Positions 16,010-23,936 of a stretch of DNA of 64,000 bases are shown here, piece by piece. This DNA comes from Candidatus Avoscillospira avicola (lineage in GTDB: Bacteria > Bacillota > Clostridia > Oscillospirales > Oscillospiraceae). The position numbers and the translations under genes are program-made. The stretch spans positions 1 to 64,000 of the forward strand of contig DVHE01000058.1 of the NCBI GenBank assembly GCA_018712245.1, read 5' to 3'. Position 1 is the stretch's first letter, and every line of letters begins with the position of its first letter. The notes below the pieces were generated by a model. That model was not told the DNA's origin. It saw only the letters and a list, made by a program, of their open reading frames with translations, and made no database searches.

Positions 16010-17080
16010 TTATTTCTCTTTTCTGCCGCGATTTTTGATGAGATAGACGCTCTTGCGCAGGTCCTTAAAGATGCTGGTGCCCTTCTCCACGAAGGCGTAG
16101 ACGGGCCGGTTGAGGACCAGATCCATCTCGCCGACGAACTCAGTGAAGTCGCCGCCAAAGCCCTTCTTGAAGCGGTAGAGGCCGTAGAGGGGGTTGTCCT
16201 CGCTGATGTCGCCCGAGACGCCCCGGAAGTCGTAAATGCGGCACTTCTCCTCGATGGCCCACTGGATCATCCGCCACTGGAGGAGGTAGTTGGGCATCAG
16301 GTTCCGATCCTCGTTGGACGAGGCGCCGTAGAGGTACCAGACCTTGTCGCCGTAGTGGATGGCCAGGGTGCCGGCGATGGGCCGATCCTCGTGGAAGGCC
16401 ATGTAGAGCCGGCAATGCTCGCCCAGATTCTCCAGCATATTGGCGAAGTACTCCGGCTGGCGGGTGACGAAGCCGTCCCGGACGCCGGTGGTCAGCATCA
16501 GGTCGGCAAAGGCGGGGATCATCTCCTTGCCGCAGATCTTCACTTCCACGCCCTTTTTCTGGGCCACGCGGATGTTATAGCGCCACTTCTGGTGGAAGCC
16601 GGCCTGAATCTCTTCCTCGGTCTTGCCCTCGACGTTGAGGCGGAAGACGTACCGGGGCTGGATGGCCTCGAAATTCTTCCCGCCCTCCTTGCTCTCGAAG
16701 CCAAAGCTCCGCAGGAGGTTGTAAAAGCCGGTGTTGGAGGAGGGGACGTCGGGGTCGATCTTGATGACGTAGGACTTGTATTCCTTGGCCAGCGCCTTGG
16801 CTCCGGCCAGCAGCTGGCCAAAGGTGTCCCGGTCGTCCAGATCGCACACCGGGCCGCGGCAACCGTACATCAGCGTCCGGCCCACGATGGGCATCTTGCG
16901 GATCATTACCGCCAGGGAACCCTTGATCTTGCCGTCGTCGCCCCGGACGGCGATGGCCTTCCAGACCCACATGGGCTTCTGCTTGCCCCAGAGATAGCTC
17001 TGGGCAAAGTTGCCCTTAGGGTGGGACTGGACAAAGGCTTCGTATTCCGCCAGGGTCTCCTGGGTAATCAGTTCGTACAT
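16010..17080 (-). CDS. FemA/FemB/FemX-family aminoacyltransferase (peptidoglycan bridge)
   Basis: 356 residues, two GNAT-like halves. FemX-type enzymes attach amino acids from aminoacyl-tRNA to the lipid II stem peptide at the inner membrane face. Seen: QSYLWGKQKPMW near the N-terminus, FHQKWRYNIRVAQKKGVEV (FemABX core), WYLYGASSNEDRNLMPNYLLQW, and YDFRGVSGD, all family-typical. ATG at 17080 has GGAGT 9 bases upstream; the reading frame continues upstream through repeat DNA but without a start signal. First gene of a two-gene unit with the racemase-like gene. Confidence 0.93.
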   Translation of the reverse strand: MYELITQETLAEYEAFVQSHPKGNFAQSYLWGKQKPMWVWKAIAVRGDDGKIKGSLAVMIRKMPIVGRTLMYGCRGPVCDLDDRDTFGQLLAGAKALAKEYKSYVIKIDPDVPSSNTGFYNLLRSFGFESKEGGKNFEAIQPRYVFRLNVEGKTEEEIQAGFHQKWRYNIRVAQKKGVEVKICGKEMIPAFADLMLTTGVRDGFVTRQPEYFANMLENLGEHCRLYMAFHEDRPIAGTLAIHYGDKVWYLYGASSNEDRNLMPNYLLQWRMIQWAIEEKCRIYDFRGVSGDISEDNPLYGLYRFKKGFGGDFTEFVGEMDLVLNRPVYAFVEKGTSIFKDLRKSVYLIKNRGRKEK

Positions 17081-17122
17081 GGTATCAGACTCCAAATCGT
17101 TGTAATGTATCGGTATCGCGGC

Positions 17123-17362
17123 GTAGGGGTGGCGATCAGCCGCCCGGAGACTGCCGCAGGCCCCAATAACCCAAACTTCCTTTTGTAGGGGCCGATGCCT
17201 ACATCGGCCCGAACCGACCATGGGTCGGTCCGTTTGGCAAAAAGGTGTTTGGAAACGCCGGATTTCGGACGCGCAATGCGCGCCCCTACGGGGTTGTGCG
17301 GTCGGCGTACTGCGGCAGGAAGCGCCACCGGGCGGGCCGATGAAGGGCATCGGCCCGTACGA
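17123..17362. repeat. Mosaic of REP/BIME-like palindromes between femX and the methyltransferase gene
   Basis: Consecutive units: GTAGGGG plus GGCGATCAGCCGCC (17123 on); GTAGGGGCCGATG with CATCGGCCC (17185-17210, 9-bp stem); the 24-mer ending GCGCGCCCCTAC (17266-17289), identical to the ends of the 14.3-kb element; and GGGCCGATG/CATCGGCCC (17334-17356). Together they fill nearly the whole intergenic space. Confidence 0.8.
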
Positions 17363-17374
17363 ATTGGTGCCAGA

Positions 17375-18547
17375 TTACAGCACCTGGACGATCAGGCCCT
17401 TTAAATACAGGGCGTGTTCGGCGGTGAGGCAGGCCGGGTGATCCCGGGACTGCATCAGCGTCTCGATGAGGCGGATGGGCCGGCCCACGTCGCCGGCGGC
17501 CTCGGTCAGCATCTTTTCAAAAAGAGGCGGCGTCATGAATTGACTGCAGGAGCAAGTCACCAGGAAGCCGCCGGGCTCGGTGAGCTTCAGGCACCGCAGG
17601 TTCAGCTCCTTATAGCCCCGGTACGCGGCCTCCAGTGCCTTGCGGCTCTTGGCGAAGGCCGGCGGGTCGCAGATCACCAGGCCGAACTGGCGCCCGGCTT
17701 CGTCGTATTCCTTGACCAGGTCGAAGACGTTGGCGCAGGTGGTGGCGACCTCCACGCCGTTCTCGGCGGCGTTCTTCCGCACCAGTGCCAGGGCCTCCTC
17801 CGAGACGTCCACGCACTCCACCGAGGCGGCCCCATAGAGGGCGGCGTGGATGCCGAAGCCGCCGCTGTGGCAGCAGAGGTCCAGCACAGTCTTCCCCGGG
17901 GCGTAGGGCTTTAACCGGCCCCGGTTTTCCTGCTGGTCCAAAAAGTGGCCGGTCTTCTGGCCGTGGAGCAGGTCGGCGTAGAGCCAGGCGTCGTGTTCTT
18001 TGAGCCGCACCAGCTCCGGCAGCGTGCCATAGACCACCGCCGCCTCCTGGGAAAGTCCTTCCTTCTCCCGCACCGGCACGTCATTTCTGGCGCAGATGGC
18101 CCGGGGTGCGAAAAGGTCAATCAGGGTTTGGACGATGGTGTCCTTCCACTGCTCCATGCCCAGGGAGACGATCTGGTAGGAGAGATAGTCTCCGAATTTG
18201 TCCACGGTGAGGCCTGGCAGGCCATCGCTCTCCCCGAAGACCACCCGGCAGGAGTCGGAAAAGCCCAGCTGCCGCCGGAAGGCCCAGGCCGCCTCGATCC
18301 GGCGGCGGAAGAAGGCCGCGTCAATGACTTCATCCGCGTCCCGGGTCAGGATGCGGACGGTGATTTTGCTCCGGGGGTTGAAGTAGCCCCGGGCCACGAA
18401 TTTGTGGCGGCTGTCGATGACGTCCACGATGCCGCCCGCGGGGCAGATGTCGTCATACCAGTCGATTTCGTTGTCGTAAATCCAAAAGCCGCCCCGGCGG
18501 AGGTCCAGTTCCTCGCCCCGCCGCAGGCATACTTTGCCGTATTCCAT
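17375..18547 (-). CDS. Class I SAM-dependent rRNA methyltransferase, RlmI-like
   Basis: 390 residues: N-terminal PUA-like domain (about 1-75), a central beta-rich part, and a C-terminal Rossmann methyltransferase domain. Seen: TGHFLDQQENR, VLDLCCHSGGFG (SAM motif I), LVICDPPAFAKS (motif IV) and CSCSQF (catalytic cysteine block). The family methylates C5 of cytosine in 23S rRNA (C1962 for E. coli RlmI); the exact site here is inferred. ATG at 18547 has AAAGGAGA upstream. Both flanks are palindromic repeats, so it is probably its own transcription unit or read through from the trmD operon. Confidence 0.9.
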   Translation of the reverse strand: MEYGKVCLRRGEELDLRRGGFWIYDNEIDWYDDICPAGGIVDVIDSRHKFVARGYFNPRSKITVRILTRDADEVIDAAFFRRRIEAAWAFRRQLGFSDSCRVVFGESDGLPGLTVDKFGDYLSYQIVSLGMEQWKDTIVQTLIDLFAPRAICARNDVPVREKEGLSQEAAVVYGTLPELVRLKEHDAWLYADLLHGQKTGHFLDQQENRGRLKPYAPGKTVLDLCCHSGGFGIHAALYGAASVECVDVSEEALALVRKNAAENGVEVATTCANVFDLVKEYDEAGRQFGLVICDPPAFAKSRKALEAAYRGYKELNLRCLKLTEPGGFLVTCSCSQFMTPPLFEKMLTEAAGDVGRPIRLIETLMQSRDHPACLTAEHALYLKGLIVQVL

Positions 18548-18583
18548 AAGGTCTCCTTTGTTGCCTGATTTTCCGAACGGTCT

Positions 18584-18689
18584 GTAGGGGCCGATGCCCA
18601 CATCGGCCCACGCCGCATCAGCGGCTTCTCAACCGCTTCCCAGGACCGGCCTCCGGCCGGTTCGGGTCGATGTAGGCATCGACCCCTAC
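18584..18689. repeat. BIME-like double palindrome
   Basis: Left unit GTAGGGGCCGATG plus CATCGGCCC (18584-18609), right unit GGGTCGATG plus CATCGACCCCTAC (to 18689), in inverted orientation around an unrelated 50-bp middle. The right end supplies the TAG stop codon (18686-18688) of the sirtuin gene. Confidence 0.85.
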
Positions 18690-19411
18690 GAACCCAGCAC
18701 CGCGTCGCCCAGCACCTGGCCGATGGGGTCCCGCAGGACCAGGTCGGCCCGGGTGTCCAGCGGCGTGGCGTCCCGGTTGATGAGGACCAGCCGGTGGCCC
18801 CGGTAGTATTGGAGCAGGCCCGCCGCCGGATAGACCGTCAGGCTGGTACCGCCGACGATGAGCAGGTCGGCCTGGGCGATGGCCATGACCGAGCCCTGGA
18901 TTGTGTCACTGTCCAACCCCTCCTCGTAAAGCACCACGTCGGGCTTGATGAGGCCGCCGCAGGTACAGCGGGGGATGCCGGTGGAGTGGAGGATGTCTTC
19001 GGCGGTGTAGGCCTTGCCGCATTTCCGGCAGTAATTGCGGTGGACGGAGCCGTGCAGCTCGTAGACCCGCTTGCTGCCGGCGGCCTGGTGGAGGCCGTCA
19101 ATATTCTGCGTGACGATGGCCGAGAGCTTCCCCTGTTCCTCCAGCCGCGCCAAGGCCAGATGGGCCCGGTTGGGCTGAGCGGTGAGGCAGAGCATCTTGG
19201 CCCGGTAGAAACGGTAAAATTCCTCGGTGTTGGCGTAGAAGAAGCTGTGGCTCAGGATCGTCTCGGGCGGGTAGTCGTACTGCTGGTGGTAGAGGCCGTC
19301 CTGGCTGCGGAAATCCGGGATACCTGATTCCGTGCTGACGCCGGCGCCGCCGAAGAAGACGATCCGCCGGCTCTCCTCAATCCAGCTTTTTAGGGTCGAA
19401 CGATTGTCCAT
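18686..19411 (-). CDS. Sir2-family NAD-dependent protein deacylase
   Basis: 241 residues. NAD-binding GGAGVSTESGIPDFR, TQNIDGLH and the catalytic His in LHGS are present, as are the four zinc cysteines (C-x2-C in YCRKC, C-x-C in RCTCGG). It removes acyl groups from lysines using NAD+. It begins inside trmD (35-bp overlap, different frame), so the two are translationally coupled. ATG at 19411 is chosen because the family N-terminus starts a few residues before the GAG motif. Its stop codon lies in a palindromic repeat, so the C-terminus has been set by repeat insertion, though little or nothing seems lost. Confidence 0.92.
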   Translation of the reverse strand: MDNRSTLKSWIEESRRIVFFGGAGVSTESGIPDFRSQDGLYHQQYDYPPETILSHSFFYANTEEFYRFYRAKMLCLTAQPNRAHLALARLEEQGKLSAIVTQNIDGLHQAAGSKRVYELHGSVHRNYCRKCGKAYTAEDILHSTGIPRCTCGGLIKPDVVLYEEGLDSDTIQGSVMAIAQADLLIVGGTSLTVYPAAGLLQYYRGHRLVLINRDATPLDTRADLVLRDPIGQVLGDAVLGS

Positions 19412-20147
19412 ACTCTTCCTCCATTTCCCGGAGGAGCTTCCGCTCCTGCTTTGTCTCAAAACGAAGGGTTTTATATAGATCCGGCCGCCGCCGGTAGGTG
19501 CGCAGGAGGGATTGCTTCCGCCGCCAGCGGTCCACGGCGGCGTGGTTGCCCGAGAGGAGAATTTTGGGCACGGCCAGGCCGTGCCAGACCTCCGGGCGGG
19601 AGTACTGGGGATATTCCAGCGTGCCGGCCCAGTGGCTCTCGTCGGTGTAGCACATTTCGTCGCCCAGGACGCCGGGCACCAGCCGCGCCACGGCGTCGGC
19701 CACGGCCATGGCCGGAATCTCGCCGCCGGTGAGAACGAAGTCCCCCAGGGAGATCTCCTCGTCCACGCACTCGTCAATGAACCGCTGGTCGATGCCCTCG
19801 TAGTGGCCGCAGACCAGGATGAGGTTTTCCACGGTGTCCCGGAGGCGCACGGCGTCTTTTTGGGTGAAGGTCTTGCCGCAGGGGGAGAGATACACCGTGT
19901 GGACCGGGCCGCCGACCTCGTCGCAGACGGCCTCCCAGCAGCGGTAGAGGGGATCGGCCTGGAGGACGGCCCCGTGGCCGCCGCCGTAGGGATAGTCGTC
20001 CACCTGGTTCTGCTTGCTGGCGGTATAGTCCCGAATCTGCCAGGCTTCGATGCGGATGAGGTCCCGCTCCTGGGCCCGGCCCAGGATGCTCTCGTGCATC
20101 ATGTCGCCCACGGTGTCGGGGAAGAGCGTGAGAATGTCAATCCGCAT
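19377..20147 (-). CDS. trmD: tRNA (guanine37-N1)-methyltransferase
   Basis: 256 residues, full length. Trefoil-knot SPOUT enzyme making m1G37 in tRNAs that read CNN codons. Seen: MRIDILTLFP start, DDYPYGGGHG (PYGGG-type motif), VCGHYEGIDQR, SLGDFVLTGGE and the C-terminal domain ending QSFDPKKLD. It overlaps rimM by 11 bp, the conserved ribosome-maturation pairing; neither rpsP nor rplS, often linked, is in this window. Confidence 0.97.
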   Translation of the reverse strand: MRIDILTLFPDTVGDMMHESILGRAQERDLIRIEAWQIRDYTASKQNQVDDYPYGGGHGAVLQADPLYRCWEAVCDEVGGPVHTVYLSPCGKTFTQKDAVRLRDTVENLILVCGHYEGIDQRFIDECVDEEISLGDFVLTGGEIPAMAVADAVARLVPGVLGDEMCYTDESHWAGTLEYPQYSRPEVWHGLAVPKILLSGNHAAVDRWRRKQSLLRTYRRRPDLYKTLRFETKQERKLLREMEEEYGQSFDPKKLD

Positions 20148-20634
20148 CTGCTTCCATCCCTTCGATGAGGCGCACCCGGACGTAGCCTGCCTCGGGGTTC
20201 AGCTCCTCAATGAACTCCTTCACCGCGGGGATCAGGTACTCCTGCTGGCCCTTGACCACATAGACGTCGTTGGCCGGCGGCGTGAGGACCTCGGTAATTT
20301 TGCCCAGCTCCCGCTCGCCGCAGTAGACCGGCAGGCCAATGAGGTCTGCGATGAAGACCACGCCCTCCTCCAGCTCCACGTCTGCCCTGGCGATGGCAAG
20401 CTCCTTGCCCCGGAGCTTGACGGCGTCCTCCAGGGTGTCGATGCCCTCCAGCTTCAGCAGTACCATGGACTTTTGAAGAGAACTGTGTTCCACCGCGTAT
20501 TCAGTTCCGTCGATGAAAAAGCGGTCAAAGTCCAAGAGGTCCGCCGGGTCATCGGCCCAGGGCATGACCTTGACCAGGCCCTTTAAGCCATGGGTGTTGA
20601 CGATCTGGCCGGTGGGAAGGAAGGGTGATTTCAT
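20137..20634 (-). CDS. rimM: Ribosome maturation factor RimM
   Basis: 165 residues: N-terminal RimM beta barrel (GQIVNTHGLKGLVKV) and C-terminal PRC barrel (PANDVYVVKG...LIPAVKEFI). It assists 30S head assembly by binding S19. The ATG at 20634 is preferred to one five codons upstream because GAGGAGG sits correctly only for the former. First gene of rimM-trmD-sir2. Confidence 0.95.
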   Translation of the reverse strand: MKSPFLPTGQIVNTHGLKGLVKVMPWADDPADLLDFDRFFIDGTEYAVEHSSLQKSMVLLKLEGIDTLEDAVKLRGKELAIARADVELEEGVVFIADLIGLPVYCGERELGKITEVLTPPANDVYVVKGQQEYLIPAVKEFIEELNPEAGYVRVRLIEGMEADAD

Positions 20635-20670
20635 GGTGCGCCTCCTCAAATACGGGGGGAATTTTTATTG

Positions 20671-20700
20671 ATTATACCACATACCGCCGTTCGTTTACAA
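20671..20700 (-). promoter_or_regulatory. Promoter of the rimM-trmD-sir2 operon
   Basis: Minus strand: -35 TTGTAA (20695-20700), 18-bp spacer, -10 TATAAT (20671-20676) preceded by TGG, an extended -10. It diverges from the pst promoter. Confidence 0.8.
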
Positions 20701-20731
20701 TGGAGCCGGGAAAATTCTCGGGGATTTCGGG

Positions 20732-20796
20732 TTAAAATCAGTTTACACACAATTAACACACCATGACTTTTCGACTTAACATTGGATTTTTATAAT
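20732..20796 (+). promoter_or_regulatory. Phosphate-regulated promoter with PhoP-box-like repeats
   Basis: Direct repeats matching the TT(A/C/T)ACA core of Gram-positive PhoP boxes: TTAAAA (20732), TTTACA (20742), TTAACA (20753) and TTAACA (20776). A perfect -10 TATAAT lies at 20791-20796 and the -35 is poor, as expected for an activated promoter. The repeats step by 10-11 bp over the first three. Confidence 0.8.
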
Positions 20797-20845
20797 GGCG
20801 GTGTACTGAAAAACAGCAACACAATACAAAAAGGAGACACAAATC

Positions 20846-21820
20846 ATGAAAAAGATTCTTGCGCTGATGCTGGCGCTGACGCTGGTGCTGGGCCTGGCTG
20901 CCTGCGCCGGAAACAACGACCAGAGCGAAACCAATCAGACCGAAACCAACCAGACGGAAGATACCGCCGCGCCCGAGACCGGCGATGAAACCGCTGCCGA
21001 CGCTGAGACCGACGCCGAGACGGAAGGCGACACTGCCGCTGCCATGTCCGGCCCCATCACCGTCATCTCCCGTGAAGAGGGCTCCGGCACTCGCGGCGCC
21101 TTTGTGGAGCTGATGGGTGTGGAGACCGACGAGGGCGACATGACCACCGTGGACGCTGAGATCGCCAACTCCACCTCTCTGGTGCAGAGCACTGTGGCCG
21201 GCAACTCCAACGCCATCGGCTACATCTCCCTGGGCTCCTATGATGCTTCCGCTGTCAAGGCTGTGAAGGTGGACGGCGTGGAAGTCAGCGTGGACACCAT
21301 CAAGGCCGGTGACTATGCCGTCTCCCGTCCCTTCGTGGTCTGCTACAAGGAAGAGAACCTCAGCGAGCTGGGCAAAGACTTCGTAAGCTATATCATGAGC
21401 GCCGAGGGCCAGGCGATCCTCAGCGAAGAGGGCTACATCGCTGCCGATGACGCCGCCGAGAGCTACACCGCCGCCGGCCTCTCCGGAAACCTGAGCATCA
21501 ACGGCTCCACCTCCGTGGGCCCTGTGATGGAAGTCCTGGCCGAGGCCTATAAGGCCCTGAACCCCGATGTGGTCATCGACGTCCAGCAGACCGGCTCCGG
21601 CACCGGCATCACCTCCGCCATCGACGGCTCCTGCGAGATCGGCATGAGTTCCCGCGCCCTGAAGGACGAGGAAATTGCTGAGGGCCTGGTCCCCGTGACC
21701 ATCGCCCTGGACGGCATCGCCGTGATTGTCAATCAGCAGAACCCGGTGGAGGACCTGACCTCCGAGCAGATCCAGAAGATCTACATCGGTGAGATCACCG
21801 ACTGGAGCCAGCTGGGATAA
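20846..21820 (+). CDS. pstS: Phosphate ABC transporter substrate-binding lipoprotein, circularly permuted
   Basis: 324 residues. Lipoprotein signal with Cys20 (LAAC), acidic linker to about residue 68, then a phosphate-binding fold in permuted order. The block usually found in the second half (ISREEGSGTRGAF...GYISLG) comes first. The usual first half (INGSTSVGPVMEVL...QTGSGTG...GMSSRALKDEE...ALDGIAVIVN) comes second, and the protein stops right after GEITDWSQLG, exactly where the standard protein would continue into the REEGSGTR block. All phosphate-contact motifs are present. It heads the pst operon; ribosome site AAGGAGA. Confidence 0.94.
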   Translation: MKKILALMLALTLVLGLAACAGNNDQSETNQTETNQTEDTAAPETGDETAADAETDAETEGDTAAAMSGPITVISREEGSGTRGAFVELMGVETDEGDMTTVDAEIANSTSLVQSTVAGNSNAIGYISLGSYDASAVKAVKVDGVEVSVDTIKAGDYAVSRPFVVCYKEENLSELGKDFVSYIMSAEGQAILSEEGYIAADDAAESYTAAGLSGNLSINGSTSVGPVMEVLAEAYKALNPDVVIDVQQTGSGTGITSAIDGSCEIGMSSRALKDEEIAEGLVPVTIALDGIAVIVNQQNPVEDLTSEQIQKIYIGEITDWSQLG

Positions 21821-21839
21821 TTCCCCCGAAACGATCCAA

Positions 21840-21867
21840 CCCCACCGGAGCGGATGCTCCGGTGGGG
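21840..21867 (+). other. Intercistronic hairpin after pstS
   Basis: Perfect 12-bp stem CCCCACCGGAGC (21840-21851) and its complement (21856-21867), loop GGAT, with no T-run. It probably protects the pstS message end or partly attenuates the permease genes, so that more binding protein than channel is made. Confidence 0.7.
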
Positions 21868-21973
21868 CGTACCCTTGCCTCAGTCCCGGGGAGGGAGCGG
21901 TGTCGGCCCGGAGGGCCGGACCGAGACCAGTCCCGCCGCCAGACTGCGGCCCAATATACGAAAGGAGCGCTTT

Positions 21974-22822
21974 ATGGCCAAATTCAAGGAAACCGCCATG
22001 CACTATGTGTTTTTACTGACCGCGTGTGTATCCATCGCGGCGGTGGCGGTCATCTGCGTGTATCTGCTGGCCAACGGTATCCCCACCATCGCCGAAATCG
22101 GCCTGGGGAACTTCTTCGGCCTCACCTGGAAGCCCAGCCAGAATCTCTACGGTATCGTCCCCTTCATCGTCGGCTCCATCTATGTCACCGCCGGCGCCAT
22201 CATCGTGGGCGTGCCGGTGGGCATCCTCTGTGCGGTGTTCCTGGCCCGGTTTTGCCCCCGGCGGCTCTACCAGGTTTTAAACCCCGCTGTGCGGCTGATG
22301 GCCGGCATCCCCTCCATCGTCTACGGCTTCTTCGGCCTGATGGTCATCGTTCCGGTGGTGCAGCAGCTGACCGGTACCTCCGGCAAGGGCCTGCTGACGG
22401 CCTCACTGCTGCTGGGTATTATGATCCTGCCCACCATCATCGGCACCGCCGAGCCCGCCCTGCGGGCCGTGCCCCAGAGCTACTATGAGGGCGCCCTGGC
22501 CCTGGGCGCCACCCACGAGCGCAGCACCTTTACCGCCGTCCTCCCCGCCGCCGCCTCGGGCGTCATGTCCGGCGTGATTTTGGGCGTGGGCCGGGCCATC
22601 GGCGAGACCATGGCCGTCATTATGATCGCCGGCAACCAAGCCCGGATGCCCGGCGGCCTGCTGGATGGCCTGCGGACCATGACCAGCAACATCGTGCTGG
22701 AGATGGGCTATTCCACCGGCCTCCACCGCCAGGCGCTGATCGCCACCGGCGTGGTGCTGTTTGTGTTCATTCTGATCATCAACACCTGCTTTTCCCTGAT
22801 GAAACGGAGGAGTGAGACATGA
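21974..22822 (+). CDS. pstC: Phosphate ABC transporter permease PstC
   Basis: 282 residues with about six membrane helices. The permease signature includes GIPSIVYGFFGL and the cytosolic EGALALGATHERSTFTAVLP loop, equivalent to the EAA motif that contacts PstB; the conserved GRAIGETMAV follows. ATG at 21974 has AAAGGAG upstream; a longer frame starting near 21854 runs through the hairpin region and is not used. It overlaps pstA by 4 bp (ATGA). Confidence 0.96.
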   Translation: MAKFKETAMHYVFLLTACVSIAAVAVICVYLLANGIPTIAEIGLGNFFGLTWKPSQNLYGIVPFIVGSIYVTAGAIIVGVPVGILCAVFLARFCPRRLYQVLNPAVRLMAGIPSIVYGFFGLMVIVPVVQQLTGTSGKGLLTASLLLGIMILPTIIGTAEPALRAVPQSYYEGALALGATHERSTFTAVLPAAASGVMSGVILGVGRAIGETMAVIMIAGNQARMPGGLLDGLRTMTSNIVLEMGYSTGLHRQALIATGVVLFVFILIINTCFSLMKRRSET

Positions 22823-23772
22823 GAAGCAGCAATCCTGCCCAGCCCTTTCCCGCCAATGCTTCCGGAAATGCCAGGACCGCTTCAGAGATCATGGCCCGGG
22901 CCAGAGGCCAGCGCTACTACTCATGGGTTTTGAAGATTTTGGTCTGGCTGGCTGCCTTGCTGACCGCGGGCGTCATCCTGCTGATGGTGGGCTATATCCT
23001 GGTGACGGGCGTGCCCAATCTGACGCTGGACCTCTTCGCCTGGACCTTCACCACCGACAATCAGTCCATGATGCCGGCATTGGTGAATACCGTGGTGATG
23101 ACGCTTCTGACGCTTTTGATCGCCGTCCCCATCGGCGTGGGCGCCGCCATCTATATGGTGGAGTATGCCAAGCGGGGCAATAAGCTGGTCAAGCTGGTGC
23201 GGCTGACCGCTGAGACCCTCTCGGGTATCCCCTCCATCGTCTACGGCCTCTTCGGCATGATGCTCTTCAACATCGCCTTCGGCTGGAGCTATTCCATGCT
23301 GGCGGGCATCTGCACCCTGGCCATTATGATCCTGCCCCTGATCCTCCGCACCACGGAGGAAGCACTGATCTCCGTGCCGGACAGCTACCGCGAGGGCTCC
23401 TTCGGCCTGGGCGCCGGCAAGCTCCGGACGGTGTTCAAGGTCATTTTGCCTCCCGCCATGCCGGGCGTCCTTTCGGGCATCATCCTGGCCATCGGGCGCA
23501 TCGTCGGCGAGAGCGCCGCGCTGATCTTCACCTCCGGCTCCGGCAAGGACAACCTGATGCTGGGCAAGACCGGCAACTTCTTCGCCGACCTCTTCGCGCC
23601 GCTGTTCCAGTCCACCCGGACGCTGTCGGTGCATATGTATAACCTGATGAGCGAAGGCCTCCATATGGAAGAGGCCCAGGCCACCGCCGTGGTGCTGCTG
23701 GTGCTGGTCATCGCCATCAACGCCGGTTCCGCCCACCTGGCCAAAAAGCTCACCGCCAACGGCCAGGGTTAA
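22819..23772 (+). CDS. pstA: Phosphate ABC transporter permease PstA
   Basis: 317 residues, six predicted helices, N-terminal extension of about 35 hydrophilic residues. Contains LSGIPSIVYGLFG, the EAA-type loop REGSFGLGAGKLRTVFKVILP and GRIVGESAALIFTSG, all typical for PstA. It forms the channel with PstC. The start overlaps the pstC stop. A BIME-like repeat fills the space before pstB. Confidence 0.96.
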   Translation: MRSSNPAQPFPANASGNARTASEIMARARGQRYYSWVLKILVWLAALLTAGVILLMVGYILVTGVPNLTLDLFAWTFTTDNQSMMPALVNTVVMTLLTLLIAVPIGVGAAIYMVEYAKRGNKLVKLVRLTAETLSGIPSIVYGLFGMMLFNIAFGWSYSMLAGICTLAIMILPLILRTTEEALISVPDSYREGSFGLGAGKLRTVFKVILPPAMPGVLSGIILAIGRIVGESAALIFTSGSGKDNLMLGKTGNFFADLFAPLFQSTRTLSVHMYNLMSEGLHMEEAQATAVVLLVLVIAINAGSAHLAKKLTANGQG

Positions 23773-23806
23773 GGCCAGCCGGACGCGGGAAGCGCGAACC
23801 CTGGCC

Positions 23807-23885
23807 GTAGGGGTCGATGCCTACATCGACCCGCGCCGCAAAGCGGCCTGACGGCCGTCGGGCGGATGTGGGCATCCGCCCCTAC
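23807..23885. repeat. BIME-like double palindrome within the pst operon
   Basis: Left unit GTAGGGGTCGATG plus CATCGACCC (from 23807), right unit GGGCGGATG plus CATCCGCCCCTAC (to 23885). Same layout as the 18.6-kb copy, but with different stem bases that keep pairing. Confidence 0.85.
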
Positions 23886-23936
23886 ATCCGACATTCGAAG
23901 ACGCAATCCACTCTCCCCACTTCAAAGGAGTTTTCG

